From: Candidatus Caldilinea saccharophila
GTDB taxonomy: Bacteria; Chloroflexota; Anaerolineae; Caldilineales; Caldilineaceae
Length of the DNA: 64,000 nucleotides
NCBI GenBank assembly: GCA_016710365.1
Contig: JADJVW010000063.1
Span: forward strand, 1 to 64,000
Direction: 5' to 3'
Both the position numbers and the translations under genes were made by a program. The notes beneath the pieces were generated by a model. That model had not been told where the DNA came from. It did no database searches and saw only the letters and a list, made by a program, of their open reading frames with translations. Position 1 is the first letter of the stretch; every line of letters starts with the position of its first letter. This document shows, in pieces, positions 33,099 through 41,810 of this stretch.

Positions 33099-34070
33099 TT
33101 ACGCTCTTTGGCGTTGGATATAAACCGCGCCGATAATCACGATGCCCTTGACTGTGCCCTGCAAGTAAGGCGACACGCCCAGCATGTTGAGCATGTTGTT
33201 GATGACGCCCAGGATGATGGCGCCGATGACAGTGCCCCAGATCGTGCCACGGCCGCCGGTCATGGGCGTGCCGCCGATGATGACCGCCGCAATTGCATCC
33301 AACTCGAAGAACATGCCCATGTTGGAAGTGCTGACCGCGTTGAAACGCGACGACAGCAGCGTGGCCGAAATGCCGACGGTAAGGCCGATCAGCGTGTAGG
33401 CCAAAAATTTGATGCGATCCACGTTGACGGCCGAATAGGCGGCCACCCGCGCATTCGAGCCGACTGCGCACAGGTAACGCCCGTAGCGAGTCTGGTTGAG
33501 CACCACGGAGAGCACTGCGGCCATCACCAACATCACAAAGACCGGCACCGGCAGGAACAGGATCGAATTCATCCCGAAGTTGCCAAAGAGATTGCTATCG
33601 GAGCGCACCTCGCCAGCGTTGCCGATGAAGAGGCTGAGCGAGCGGAAGATCGCCATCGTGCCCAACGTCACGATAAAAGGCGCAATTTTGCCCCGGGTGA
33701 TCATGAAGCCGTTGAGCGCGCCCGCCAGGCTGCCCATCAGCAGGGCGGCCACGATGCCGATCGCCACGGCAATGTACTCGTTGCCCACAATCGGCAGGAA
33801 GTAATTCAATGCAATAATGCCGACCGCGCCGACAAAAGCCGCCACCGACCCCACCGACAGATCGATGCCGCCGCTAATGATCACAAAGGTCATGCCCAGG
33901 GCAATGATTCCTGTGTAGGAAACCTGGCGCAAGATGTTCAGAATATTCTGAACCTGGAGAAAATAAGGGCTTAGGATCGACGAAATGATAAACAGGACAA
34001 CCAGGGCAATCAGAGAAGCATATTTTTCGTAGTTGAATTTCTTAAAACTTGCGGTAAGTGCGTTGCTCAT
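33099..34070 (-). CDS. Ribose/monosaccharide-type ABC transporter permease (RbsC-like)
   Basis: A 323-residue BPD_transp_2 permease. Characteristic segments are GMTFVIISGGIDLSVGSVAAFVGAVG, LNGFMITRGKIAPFIVTLGTMAIFRSL, and the C-terminal ELDAIAAVIIGGTPMTGGRGTIWGTVIGAIILGVINNMLNMLGVSPYLQGTVKGIVIIGAV. The ATG at 34070 follows the rbsA stop (34083) by 12 bases, so they form an operon. Confidence 0.94.
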   Translation of the reverse strand: MSNALTASFKKFNYEKYASLIALVVLFIISSILSPYFLQVQNILNILRQVSYTGIIALGMTFVIISGGIDLSVGSVAAFVGAVGIIALNYFLPIVGNEYIAVAIGIVAALLMGSLAGALNGFMITRGKIAPFIVTLGTMAIFRSLSLFIGNAGEVRSDSNLFGNFGMNSILFLPVPVFVMLVMAAVLSVVLNQTRYGRYLCAVGSNARVAAYSAVNVDRIKFLAYTLIGLTVGISATLLSSRFNAVSTSNMGMFFELDAIAAVIIGGTPMTGGRGTIWGTVIGAIILGVINNMLNMLGVSPYLQGTVKGIVIIGAVYIQRQRA

Positions 34071-34082
34071 GGCCTGACTCTG

Positions 34083-35598
34083 CTATTGGTGAAGGGTTTC
34101 GGTCTCTCTGACGCCGGTGGCGAGAAACATAATTTCGGCTTCGCTGATTTCGTCGCCGGACAGGACGCCCATCACCCTGCCCTCTTTCATCACCAGCACG
34201 CGATGACACATGCCGACGATCTCTTCCTGCTCCGACGAAATAAAGAGGCACGAAAGCCCCATGTCCGCCAGCGATTTAATAAACCGATAGATTTCCTGTT
34301 TCGCGGACACATCCACACCGCGCGTCGGCTCGTCGGCGATCAACACGATCGGCTGTGGATCGATGCTCTTTGCCAGCGACACCTTCTGCTGGTTGCCGCC
34401 GCTGAGAAACTCAAGCCGCGTGTCGAGCCCTTGCGTCTTGATGTTGAAACGTTCTACGTGCTGCTGTGCGGCTGCGCGCTGGCGCTTGCTGTTGATCAGA
34501 TCGATAGCATAGTCGCAGTAAGCGCGCAACGAAACCAGCGTGATATTGTCGGCGACGTTGAACCCGGTCAGGATGCCGCTGCCCTGCCGATCTTCCGACA
34601 GATAGTTGATGCCGGCGGCCACCGCATCTTCCGGCGACGCAATTTCCAGTTTGGCGCCGTTGAGGGCAATCTCGCCCGCCGTGTGCTTACGGATGCCCAT
34701 GATCGTCTCGGCCACTTCCGTGCGTCCCGCGCCCACCAGACCGGCCAGTCCCAGAATTTCGCCTTTGTTAAGCTCGAACGAAATGTTTTCCAACACGCCG
34801 GGCACGGTCAGGTTTTGGACGGTCAGTACGGGTTCTGTGCCGGCGCGCTCCTTTGGGGAAGATCTGGCTCAACTCCCGACCGACCATCCGCTCCGCCATC
34901 TGATAGATCGAGAGCTTATCGATCGGCTCCAGGCAGATCACCTCGCCGTCGCGCAACACCATCACCCGGTCGCAAATCGCCTTGACTTCTTTCAGTTTGT
35001 GCGAGATGTAGATGATGGTGACGCCCTGGCGCTTGAGCCGGTGCATCAAGCGATAGAGGATATCGATCTCGTACTGCGTCAGCACGGTGGTCGGTTCATC
35101 CATGATGAGCAGCTTGGCATCCATCGCCACTGCTTTGGAGATCTCGACCATCTGCTTTTCCGCGGCGCTGAGCCGGTCGATGCGCTCGTCCGGGCGGATG
35201 GTGACTTCCAGCTCTTCCAACAGGCTCTTGGTGCGCGTCATCATCGTCTTCTTGTCGAGCAGACCGTTGCGCTGCCGGATCTCCGAGCCAAGAAAAATGT
35301 TGTCGTAGACGGTCAGATCCTTCACCAGGTTGAATTCTTGCGGGATCAGGCTGATGCCAAGCTTCTTGGCGTCGCTTGGCGCGCGGATCGTGACCGGGCG
35401 TCCTTCAAAGCTGATTTGCCCAGAGGTCGGCGTGTAGATGCCGCCCAATATCTTCATCAGCGTGGACTTGCCGGCGCCGTTTTCGCCGATGATGCCCAGC
35501 ACCTCGCCGCGCACGATCTCCAGGTCGATCCCTTTCAGCACAGGGACGCCCGAAAATTCTTTGTAGATAGCTTCAGTTTTCAGCAGTATGTCAGTCAT
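34083..35598 (-). pseudogene. Sugar ABC transporter double ATPase (RbsA-like), single-base frameshift in the middle
   Basis: RbsA-type proteins fuse two ATPase domains. Domain 1 (from the ATG at 35598) has GENGAGKST, LSAAEKQMVEISKA and LLIMDEPTTVLT; domain 2 has GLVGAGRTEV, LSGGNQQKVSLAKS and VLIADEPTRGVD, with the C-terminal ISSEQEEIVGMCHRVLVMKEG. The frame breaks near 34850-34856: removing one G from AAAGGAGCG on the minus strand gives SQIFPKERAGTEPVLTVQNLTVPGVLENISF, a perfect family junction. Both halves are otherwise complete (about 505 residues joined), so a sequence error is likely. It is the first gene of the rbsA-rbsC unit. Confidence 0.9.
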
Positions 35599-35768
35599 GC
35601 CGGATCGCCCTATCAAGCGCGCTGAATCGGGTGCAAAGGGTTCTTCGCCAGTACAAATTCTATCAATGGACTATCTGCAACTGGATGTAGGATGTCGTTA
35701 CGAAGATAATTCCATTTTATCGCAGGAATTACGAAACGGCCAAAAATGGTGTCGTTAGGCTTTCGCGT

Positions 35769-38357
35769 CTACCCGCGCAACTTACCGCTCACCTCTCGCT
35801 CCACGCGTCGGATGATGCGCTCGCGCACTTTGGCGACGTCGCTGTCGCGCAAATTGGCTTCCTGGCTCTGGTAGGTGAGATGGAAGGCCAGCGATTTGGC
35901 GCCGACCGGCAGCGGCTCGCCTCGGTACAGGTCGAACAACTCGATCGCGGTGAGCAGCACGCCGCCCGCCGCCGTGATGGCGCTTTCAACCATGCGCACT
36001 GTGACCGACTCGTCCACGATAAAGGCCATGTCCTCCACAACGGGCGGATAGGGACTGATCGGCGGCATGGGATCGTGCCGCCAGTGTGGGCGCTGCAACA
36101 CCGTAAGGCGTAACTCCGCAGCGTTGATGCGCACCGCAGGCAGATCGAAGGCGGCGCGCACCTGCGGATGCACCTCACCGATCAGCCCGGCCACCTCGCC
36201 CTCGACCACGACTTCGGCGCAGCGCGGGCCAAACGCGCCGGTTTCGGGCGCGCCGCGATACTCGATGGCGTCGGCTTTGAAGCCGAGCCGCGCGAGCAGC
36301 GTTTCGACTACGCCTTTCAGATCGTAGAAATCCAACGCGCCAGTGCTGCTGTTCTCAGTGTTGCTGTTGTAGAAGCTCAGCGGCTGGCGCGGCCCGGTCA
36401 GCACCAGGCTCAGGCGGCGATCTTCATGGGGCAGCGCGCCCTCGCCGCGTTCGGGCAGATAGGCGCGCCCGATCTCGAACATCGCCAGCCGGTCGGCGTA
36501 GCGCAGGTTATATTGCAGACTCTCCAGCGCGCTGACCAGCAGCGAGCGGCGCAACACACGCCGTTCGACGGCAATCGGGTTCGCCAACTCGACATAGGGC
36601 GCGCCGTCCTCAACGCCGCCCAGCGGGGCGTAAACAAGCGCCAGCCGGGCATGATTTTCAGGCGAAGTCAGCGCATAGTTGACCGTGTCCTGCAAGCCGC
36701 TGCCGATCAGGATGTCACGCATCTTCTCTTCGGTCTCGACGATCTCGTTGCGATGCTGCGTCGGCAGCATGTCTTCCATCAGCGTGATGGGCACATCTTC
36801 GTAGCCGATCACGCGCGCTATCTCCTCGATGAGGTCGGCGGGCATGGTCACGTCAAGCCGATGCCACGGCACAACGCACTCCAGCAGCGGCTCGCCGGCT
36901 GCCCGGTGCAGGGCAAAGGTGGCGGCAGCCGGCGCGGCAGGATCAAGCTCAGTCACCTGACGCACGTCAAAGTCGAGACGGCGCAACGCAGCGGTCATCT
37001 GCTCGAGCGTCACCGTCATGCCCAAGATGCGGCGCGTATCGCTGGCCGTGGCATAGACCGTGACGCTCCGCTGCGGCGTCGGATAGGCGTCGGCGATGCC
37101 GGGCGCGATGCGCCCGCCCGCGTATTGCCGCATCAAGTCCGCCGCGCGGCGACCGGCGATGTCGTTGAGCGTGGCCGGCACGCCGCGCGCAAAGCGATAG
37201 CTGGCTGCGCTGTAAAGCTTGAGCTTCTGGCCCGTGCGCCGGTTGTTGATGCCCTCGAAGGTGGCCGATTCGAGCAGAATGGTGCGCGTCGCGTCGCTGA
37301 CTTCGCTCTCCTGGCCGCCCATCACCCCGGCGATGGCGACCGAGCCGAGCGTGTCGGCAATCATCAACATGCTGTCGTCGAGCGTGCGTTCGATGTCATC
37401 GAGCGTGGTGAACTTCTCACCTGCCGCGGCGCGGCGCACGATGATCGTCGGCGTGCGGTCGCCAGCCTGTTGCGCCCGCCGCACAAGCGTGTCGTAGTCG
37501 AAGGCGTGCAGCGGCTGGCCGTACTCCAACATCACGTAGTTGGTGATGTCGACTACGTTGTTGATGGGGCGCATTCCTGCTTTGGTGAGACGATCCTGCA
37601 TCCACCTGGGCGACGGGCCGACCGTCACCTCGCGGATGACGATGCCGGTGTAACGATGGCACAATTCCGGCTCATCGATGCGCACGGCCACATAGCCGGC
37701 CACGTTGTCGTCGCCTGCGGCCGGCAGCACATCCGCGGGCAGATGCAGCGCGCCGCCGGTGAGCGCGCTTATCTCGCGCGCGATGCCGATCATGTTCAGG
37801 TCGCGCGCCATGTCGGGCGTCAGGTCGAACTCGAAGACCCTGTCGCCCAGATAGTCGCGCAACGGCGTCCCAACCGGGGCGGCGTCGGGCAGGAGAATGA
37901 TGCCTTCGTGTTCCTCGCTCAGCCCCAGCTCGCGTTCGGAGCAGACCATGCCCAACGACTCGACGCCGCGAATCTTGGAGGGTTTGAGTTTCTTCTTGGG
38001 GCGCGGCCGCTGGTCGCTGTAGGCGTCGATCAACAGCGCGCCGGCGCGGGCAAAGGCGACCTTGAGCACGGGCAACGGTGTGACGCCGCGATACTGGTAG
38101 AGATTTGGCGCACCGGTCACGACCCGCTGCGGCGCATCGCCGCCAAACGCGACATCGACCAGCACCAGGCGGTCCGCGTCGGGATGGGGCAGCACGGCCA
38201 CCACCTCCCCCACGGTGATCGTTTCGGGATCCCACCAATCACCGACGTGGTGAATGGCATCGACCGCCAGCCCCGCCAACGTCAAGCGCTCGGCCAGCGC
38301 GTCCACCGGCAGGGTAAGATCGACATATTCCTTCAGCCAAGACAAGGGCGCCAACAT
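35769..38357 (-). CDS. pheT: Phenylalanine--tRNA ligase beta subunit
   Basis: An 862-residue beta subunit of the (alpha-beta)2 enzyme that charges tRNA-Phe. Domains in order: N-terminal PheT fold MLAPLSWLKEYVDLTLPVDALAERL, OB-fold tRNA-binding domain (about 45-155), B3/B4 editing domain (about 210-400), B5 (about 415-500), catalytic-like core (about 510-740; RRSLLVSALESLQYNLRYA) and the FDX-ACB anticodon-binding domain at the end (PPISPYPPVVEDMAFIVDESVT). AGGAGT precedes the ATG. The usual partner pheS is not adjacent: upstream is a repeat element and a Nudix gene. Confidence 0.95.
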   Translation of the reverse strand: MLAPLSWLKEYVDLTLPVDALAERLTLAGLAVDAIHHVGDWWDPETITVGEVVAVLPHPDADRLVLVDVAFGGDAPQRVVTGAPNLYQYRGVTPLPVLKVAFARAGALLIDAYSDQRPRPKKKLKPSKIRGVESLGMVCSERELGLSEEHEGIILLPDAAPVGTPLRDYLGDRVFEFDLTPDMARDLNMIGIAREISALTGGALHLPADVLPAAGDDNVAGYVAVRIDEPELCHRYTGIVIREVTVGPSPRWMQDRLTKAGMRPINNVVDITNYVMLEYGQPLHAFDYDTLVRRAQQAGDRTPTIIVRRAAAGEKFTTLDDIERTLDDSMLMIADTLGSVAIAGVMGGQESEVSDATRTILLESATFEGINNRRTGQKLKLYSAASYRFARGVPATLNDIAGRRAADLMRQYAGGRIAPGIADAYPTPQRSVTVYATASDTRRILGMTVTLEQMTAALRRLDFDVRQVTELDPAAPAAATFALHRAAGEPLLECVVPWHRLDVTMPADLIEEIARVIGYEDVPITLMEDMLPTQHRNEIVETEEKMRDILIGSGLQDTVNYALTSPENHARLALVYAPLGGVEDGAPYVELANPIAVERRVLRRSLLVSALESLQYNLRYADRLAMFEIGRAYLPERGEGALPHEDRRLSLVLTGPRQPLSFYNSNTENSSTGALDFYDLKGVVETLLARLGFKADAIEYRGAPETGAFGPRCAEVVVEGEVAGLIGEVHPQVRAAFDLPAVRINAAELRLTVLQRPHWRHDPMPPISPYPPVVEDMAFIVDESVTVRMVESAITAAGGVLLTAIELFDLYRGEPLPVGAKSLAFHLTYQSQEANLRDSDVAKVRERIIRRVEREVSGKLRG

Positions 38358-38380
38358 GAGCGGTTACTCCTCAAAAGATT

Positions 38381-38460
38381 GCGTGATGCGTAATACGTGA
38401 TGCGTGATGCATAAAACGTGATGCGTGACACTGATTACGCATTACGTTTTACGTATTACT
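38381..38460. repeat. Short-tandem-repeat element with inverted ends (GTGATGCGT type)
   Basis: The left side is tandem GCGTGATGCGTAATACGTGA-like words, and the right side ends ACGTTTTACGTATTAC, the reverse complement of GTAATACGT plus AAAACGT on the left. It fills the gap between the Nudix gene stop and the pheT ribosome site, so it would be in the pheT leader if the two are co-transcribed. Confidence 0.6.
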
Positions 38461-39072
38461 CTGTTTTCCGACTAATTGTTCATAGACCAGATCGACCGCC
38501 AGCGCTCGCCATTGACCCCACCCGCGACGGTCGCCGATGAGGTTGCGCAGCTCGTTGCTCACATCGAGCAACTGGCTGGGCAGCACTGTGTGAAAGGCCG
38601 AAATCTCATTGTCGCGCACACAGACCGGCTCGGAAAAATCGGTGCGCAGATGAAAAATGTAACTGGCAAAGTGTGCGACCTCATCCCGGTAGCGAAATTC
38701 GTAGACAATGACGCCCAGGAAACGCTCGATCATTACCGGCAGATTTGTCTCTTCAGCCACCTCGCGCACCATGGCGGCTTCGATTGCTTCCTCCCAGCCG
38801 ACGCCGCCGGACAGGATGCGGTAGATATGCGCAGGGTAGTGAGCTTTGGCGTGCAAGAGGATGCGATTGGCCGGATCCTGGATCACAAACACCACTTCGG
38901 CGCGGCGGTCGCTGTCGGTGCGCCACCGATAGCGGCGGATGTATTCGTCGGCCTGGAGCAGATGGCCGCGACGCATCGGCTGGCCATAATGCGCGGTAAG
39001 CTCCTCGATTTCTTCTTCCGAGATCATGGGGCGGCGGGTTTGGACGCTATTGGCGGTGGGTGGCAACGTCAT
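38449..39072 (-). CDS. Nudix hydrolase
   Basis: A 207-residue protein with a clear Nudix box at about residues 89-111 (GGVGWEEAIEAAMVREVAEET matches Gx5Ex7REUxEE). The N-terminal region (about 1-55) is longer than in the smallest MutT proteins, and a C-terminal helical part follows (about 165-207). Substrate could be a nucleoside diphosphate derivative and is not predictable. AGGAGG precedes the ATG at 39072. The last codons overlap the repeat element at 38381-38460. It lies between the carbonic anhydrase and pheT on the same strand. Confidence 0.88.
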   Translation of the reverse strand: MTLPPTANSVQTRRPMISEEEIEELTAHYGQPMRRGHLLQADEYIRRYRWRTDSDRRAEVVFVIQDPANRILLHAKAHYPAHIYRILSGGVGWEEAIEAAMVREVAEETNLPVMIERFLGVIVYEFRYRDEVAHFASYIFHLRTDFSEPVCVRDNEISAFHTVLPSQLLDVSNELRNLIGDRRGWGQWRALAVDLVYEQLVGKQSNT

Positions 39073-39124
39073 CGATGGCTTCCTCCTGTCTTGCGTGGCG
39101 GATGGTGAGGAGACAACTAAATCA

Positions 39125-39793
39125 TCAGACCTTTGGAGCTGCTAATGCGGCGCGGGCCGCGACCAACTCCAGCGCGACGTCATGGGCCAGCGCAAGTCGA
39201 TCGGGCGTCGAGACGACCATCTGCAAGTCCTGCAACAGCCCGTCCGAAATGCTGTAGAGCCACCCATGCACGGAAAGCTCCTGGCCTCGCTCCCATGCAC
39301 TCTGCACGATGGTGGTCTCACAGACATTGCACACCTGCTCGATCACGTTCAATTCGCAGAGGCGCTCCAGCCGCACCGCATCGTCGTCGATGCTGGACAG
39401 CAAACCGGCGTGGATGCGCATAATGTCCTGGATGTGGCGCAGCCAGTTGTCGATCAGACCGTATTTCTGATTTTGCAGCGCAGCTTTGACGCCGCCACAT
39501 CCGTAATGCCCGCACACGATGATGTGCTTGACCTGCAGGACTTCCACGGCATACTGAATGACGGAAAGACAATTCAGATCCGTGTGAACCACCACGTTGG
39601 CGACGTTGCGATGCACGAAGACTTCGCCCGGTTTCAGGCCTGTGATCTGATTGGCCGGTACCCGGCTATCGGAACAACCGATCCACAGATATTGGGGCGC
39701 CTGTTGCTGGGCAAGCCGGTCAAAAAAACCAGGATCCTGAATCGCAACCTGCGCCGCCCACGCGCGATTGCTGGCAAGCAAGTGTTCAAGCAT
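39125..39793 (-). CDS. Beta-class carbonic anhydrase
   Basis: A 222-residue enzyme interconverting CO2 and bicarbonate. The zinc ligands and catalytic dyad are visible: C40-SDSR with D42 and R44, then H96 and C99 in CGHYGCGG. The layout (NRAWAAQ...FFDRLAQQQAPQYLWIGCSDSRVPANQI; HTDLNCLSVIQYAVEVLQVKHIIVCGHYGCGGVKAAL) fits the Can/CynT branch, and length is normal. The ATG begins immediately after the TAA of the upstream membrane-protein gene (TAAATG), indicating one transcript. Confidence 0.95.
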   Translation of the reverse strand: MLEHLLASNRAWAAQVAIQDPGFFDRLAQQQAPQYLWIGCSDSRVPANQITGLKPGEVFVHRNVANVVVHTDLNCLSVIQYAVEVLQVKHIIVCGHYGCGGVKAALQNQKYGLIDNWLRHIQDIMRIHAGLLSSIDDDAVRLERLCELNVIEQVCNVCETTIVQSAWERGQELSVHGWLYSISDGLLQDLQMVVSTPDRLALAHDVALELVAARAALAAPKV

Positions 39794-41719
39794 TTATGGA
39801 TTGTCCTGTTCCTTCTTCTCAAGGCGCCGCCCGCGTGCAGCAACGACAGCGCCAACGACTAACGAAACTACGGTGACCAGCGTAATGACGCCGCCGAGCG
39901 TGCGCGGCGGCGTGTCCTCGTAAACCAGCAGAAGATACCCTTCCCCAGGCGGCGCCTCAACCGTCATCCGCCCCAGCGTCCCTGTTGTTTCCGGCGTGAC
40001 CGGAATTTGAGCGACGCGCTGGCCGTGTTCGCCATCCAGCAGATACGCATTCCATCCTGGGTAGTAGAAGTGTTCGAAGACGATAGACTGCGGCGACGAC
40101 CGCTTGTTGTAATAGTAGATCTCCTCACTAATTGTACTGTGCGCCACCGAACTGGCGCCAAATGTTTTATAGTCAAAAACAGAATAATCGAGTTTGGTGT
40201 CGACGGGCTTTACCTGCGTCCCCGCCTGGTCCTGGCTGATGTAATAATCTGCCATCGGGCTCCAGGTCGGGATCTCCTTGACCCAGGCCGTGCTGCCCGT
40301 CATCTCGTCCGAAGATTGTTGAAAACGCATCAGACCGGCCAAACTCACCGGGCCTTCGACTGGCTTGCTGATCTCGACGCGCAGATAGGGATAGCTCGCC
40401 AAAATCAGCGTCGTCGCCACGGCCAGCAGAGGCAGCGACAGGCGGTCGCGCTCGGACAGGAGCGCTCGATGGCCGATCAGCGCAGCCAGCACACTCACGC
40501 ACAGCGTGGTCACGACGAGCAAGCGCCAGGGGAACTGTGCGGTCTGCAACAACCCGCCGAGGATAGGCGTCTCCCACAGCGGCGCCGCCCACGTACTCGC
40601 CACATACGCGGCGACCAACGCCCCCGCGACGAAGTAGGCAATCTCCCAGCGCAGCCTGCCTGCCATACGCCAGGTAAAGAAAATTCCCAGCACCGCAAAG
40701 GCAAGAACGGCGGCGCCGATCTGAAAGCTGATCGCATCATCGGGGCCAGGGATGCTGACGCCAAAGCCCCACGCGGGGCTGAAAAACTGGCTCCACTCGA
40801 CAAAATGCCCTCGATACGCGTAGCGGCCATCGAACCACTGGTCGACGCGCACAGCCTGGCGCTCGGTGAATGCCGGCAGCCAGAAGACCGCGCTCAGTCC
40901 CAGCCCGGCCAGCCCGCCGAGCGCCGGTGCGATGCTGCGGCGCAGCCAGCCAAAACGCACGCTTTGTCCGGCTTTCTGCGCCGCGTCACCGTTGCGGTGG
41001 ACAAAGATCAGCACCAGCACATAGCCGGCCAGCAGTGGTGTAAAGAGGACGATCACCAGGTTGCTGGTCAGCATCAAGCCGGCGTAGCTGATCGCCAGCC
41101 CGACCACCCAGCGATAGGCGGGGCGCACCACCGATTGCCGCGCCGTCCACAGGCAAAGCGGCAGCCAGACAAAAGCCATGCTTTCCGCCAGGTTGGCGCG
41201 CACGTAGAGATTGAGCAGATGATAGGGGGCATAGGTGTAAGCAAGCGCCGCAATCATCGCGGCCGGTCGCCCCAGCCAGGCGCGGATGTAGACATACATG
41301 GCGCCCGCGCTGGCGACGATGCTCAACCCAAACACCGCCTCGACCGCCTGTGTAAAGCCAAACCCTGCAAAATAGTGGAACAACTCGGCTACGAAATGGC
41401 TGAAACCGCCGTAAATGTTGAAGAAGGGATAGCCGTAGCCAAAGGCGAAGTCGGGACTCCAACGCGGCCACCAGATGCCGTCCTGCACCAGCCGGTCGTA
41501 CTCGAAGAGGAAATAGACGTGGTGGCGCGCATCGTTGGCGCCCCAGAAGTAACCCGGCAGCAGAAAAGGCGCTACGGCAAAGACGGTCAACGCCAGCGTC
41601 ATCCAAAAGAGCGCGTCACGCCACAACGGGGGGGCGACGTTGTCCTCGATGCGGCGTTGCTCCTCTGTGATGCCTGGCGTTTCTGCACCCAAATCAATGT
41701 CGATGCCGCTCTGAGTCAC
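39794..41719 (-). CDS. Multi-spanning PTPS-related membrane protein (GT-C-like)
   Basis: A roughly 641-residue membrane protein with about 12 hydrophobic segments followed by an extracellular C-terminal domain and a last helix with an RGRRLEKKEQ tail. The segment WWPRWSPDFAFGYGYPFFNIYGGFSHFVAELF matches the PTPS_related (6-pyruvoyl-tetrahydropterin synthase related) membrane family, which resembles GT-C glycosyltransferases. The GTG at 41719 (VTQSGIDIDLG) is the likely start: the frame extends to 41851 only by reading through a tandem CTCTGCGT repeat as QRRRDAEARRE, which is not protein-like. It is coupled to the carbonic anhydrase gene. Envelope polysaccharide or glycoprotein assembly is plausible. 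Confidence 0.75.
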   Translation of the reverse strand: MTQSGIDIDLGAETPGITEEQRRIEDNVAPPLWRDALFWMTLALTVFAVAPFLLPGYFWGANDARHHVYFLFEYDRLVQDGIWWPRWSPDFAFGYGYPFFNIYGGFSHFVAELFHYFAGFGFTQAVEAVFGLSIVASAGAMYVYIRAWLGRPAAMIAALAYTYAPYHLLNLYVRANLAESMAFVWLPLCLWTARQSVVRPAYRWVVGLAISYAGLMLTSNLVIVLFTPLLAGYVLVLIFVHRNGDAAQKAGQSVRFGWLRRSIAPALGGLAGLGLSAVFWLPAFTERQAVRVDQWFDGRYAYRGHFVEWSQFFSPAWGFGVSIPGPDDAISFQIGAAVLAFAVLGIFFTWRMAGRLRWEIAYFVAGALVAAYVASTWAAPLWETPILGGLLQTAQFPWRLLVVTTLCVSVLAALIGHRALLSERDRLSLPLLAVATTLILASYPYLRVEISKPVEGPVSLAGLMRFQQSSDEMTGSTAWVKEIPTWSPMADYYISQDQAGTQVKPVDTKLDYSVFDYKTFGASSVAHSTISEEIYYYNKRSSPQSIVFEHFYYPGWNAYLLDGEHGQRVAQIPVTPETTGTLGRMTVEAPPGEGYLLLVYEDTPPRTLGGVITLVTVVSLVVGAVVAARGRRLEKKEQDNP

Positions 41720-41741
41720 AGCCAAACATGAAAATCGTTTT

Positions 41742-41777
41742 TCTCTGCGAGCCTCTGCGTCTCTGCGTCTCTGCGTC
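41742..41777. repeat. Tandem CTCTGCGT octamers
   Basis: Four copies of an 8-base word (CTCTGCGA, then CTCTGCGT three times) lie in the gap between two membrane-protein genes. The artefactual N-terminal extension of the downstream gene translates it. It belongs with the other short-tandem-repeat elements of the window although no inverted partner was found. Confidence 0.55.
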
Positions 41778-41810
41778 AAAGCTATTTCCAAGTCATGCTC
41801 GAAAAACCGC

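Noticed and set aside
36168..38393. 741-codon plus-strand ORF opposite pheT
   Set aside because: It is the antisense shadow of a GC-rich gene; translation is His/Arg/Gln-rich with no domain, and pheT is unmistakable on the other strand.
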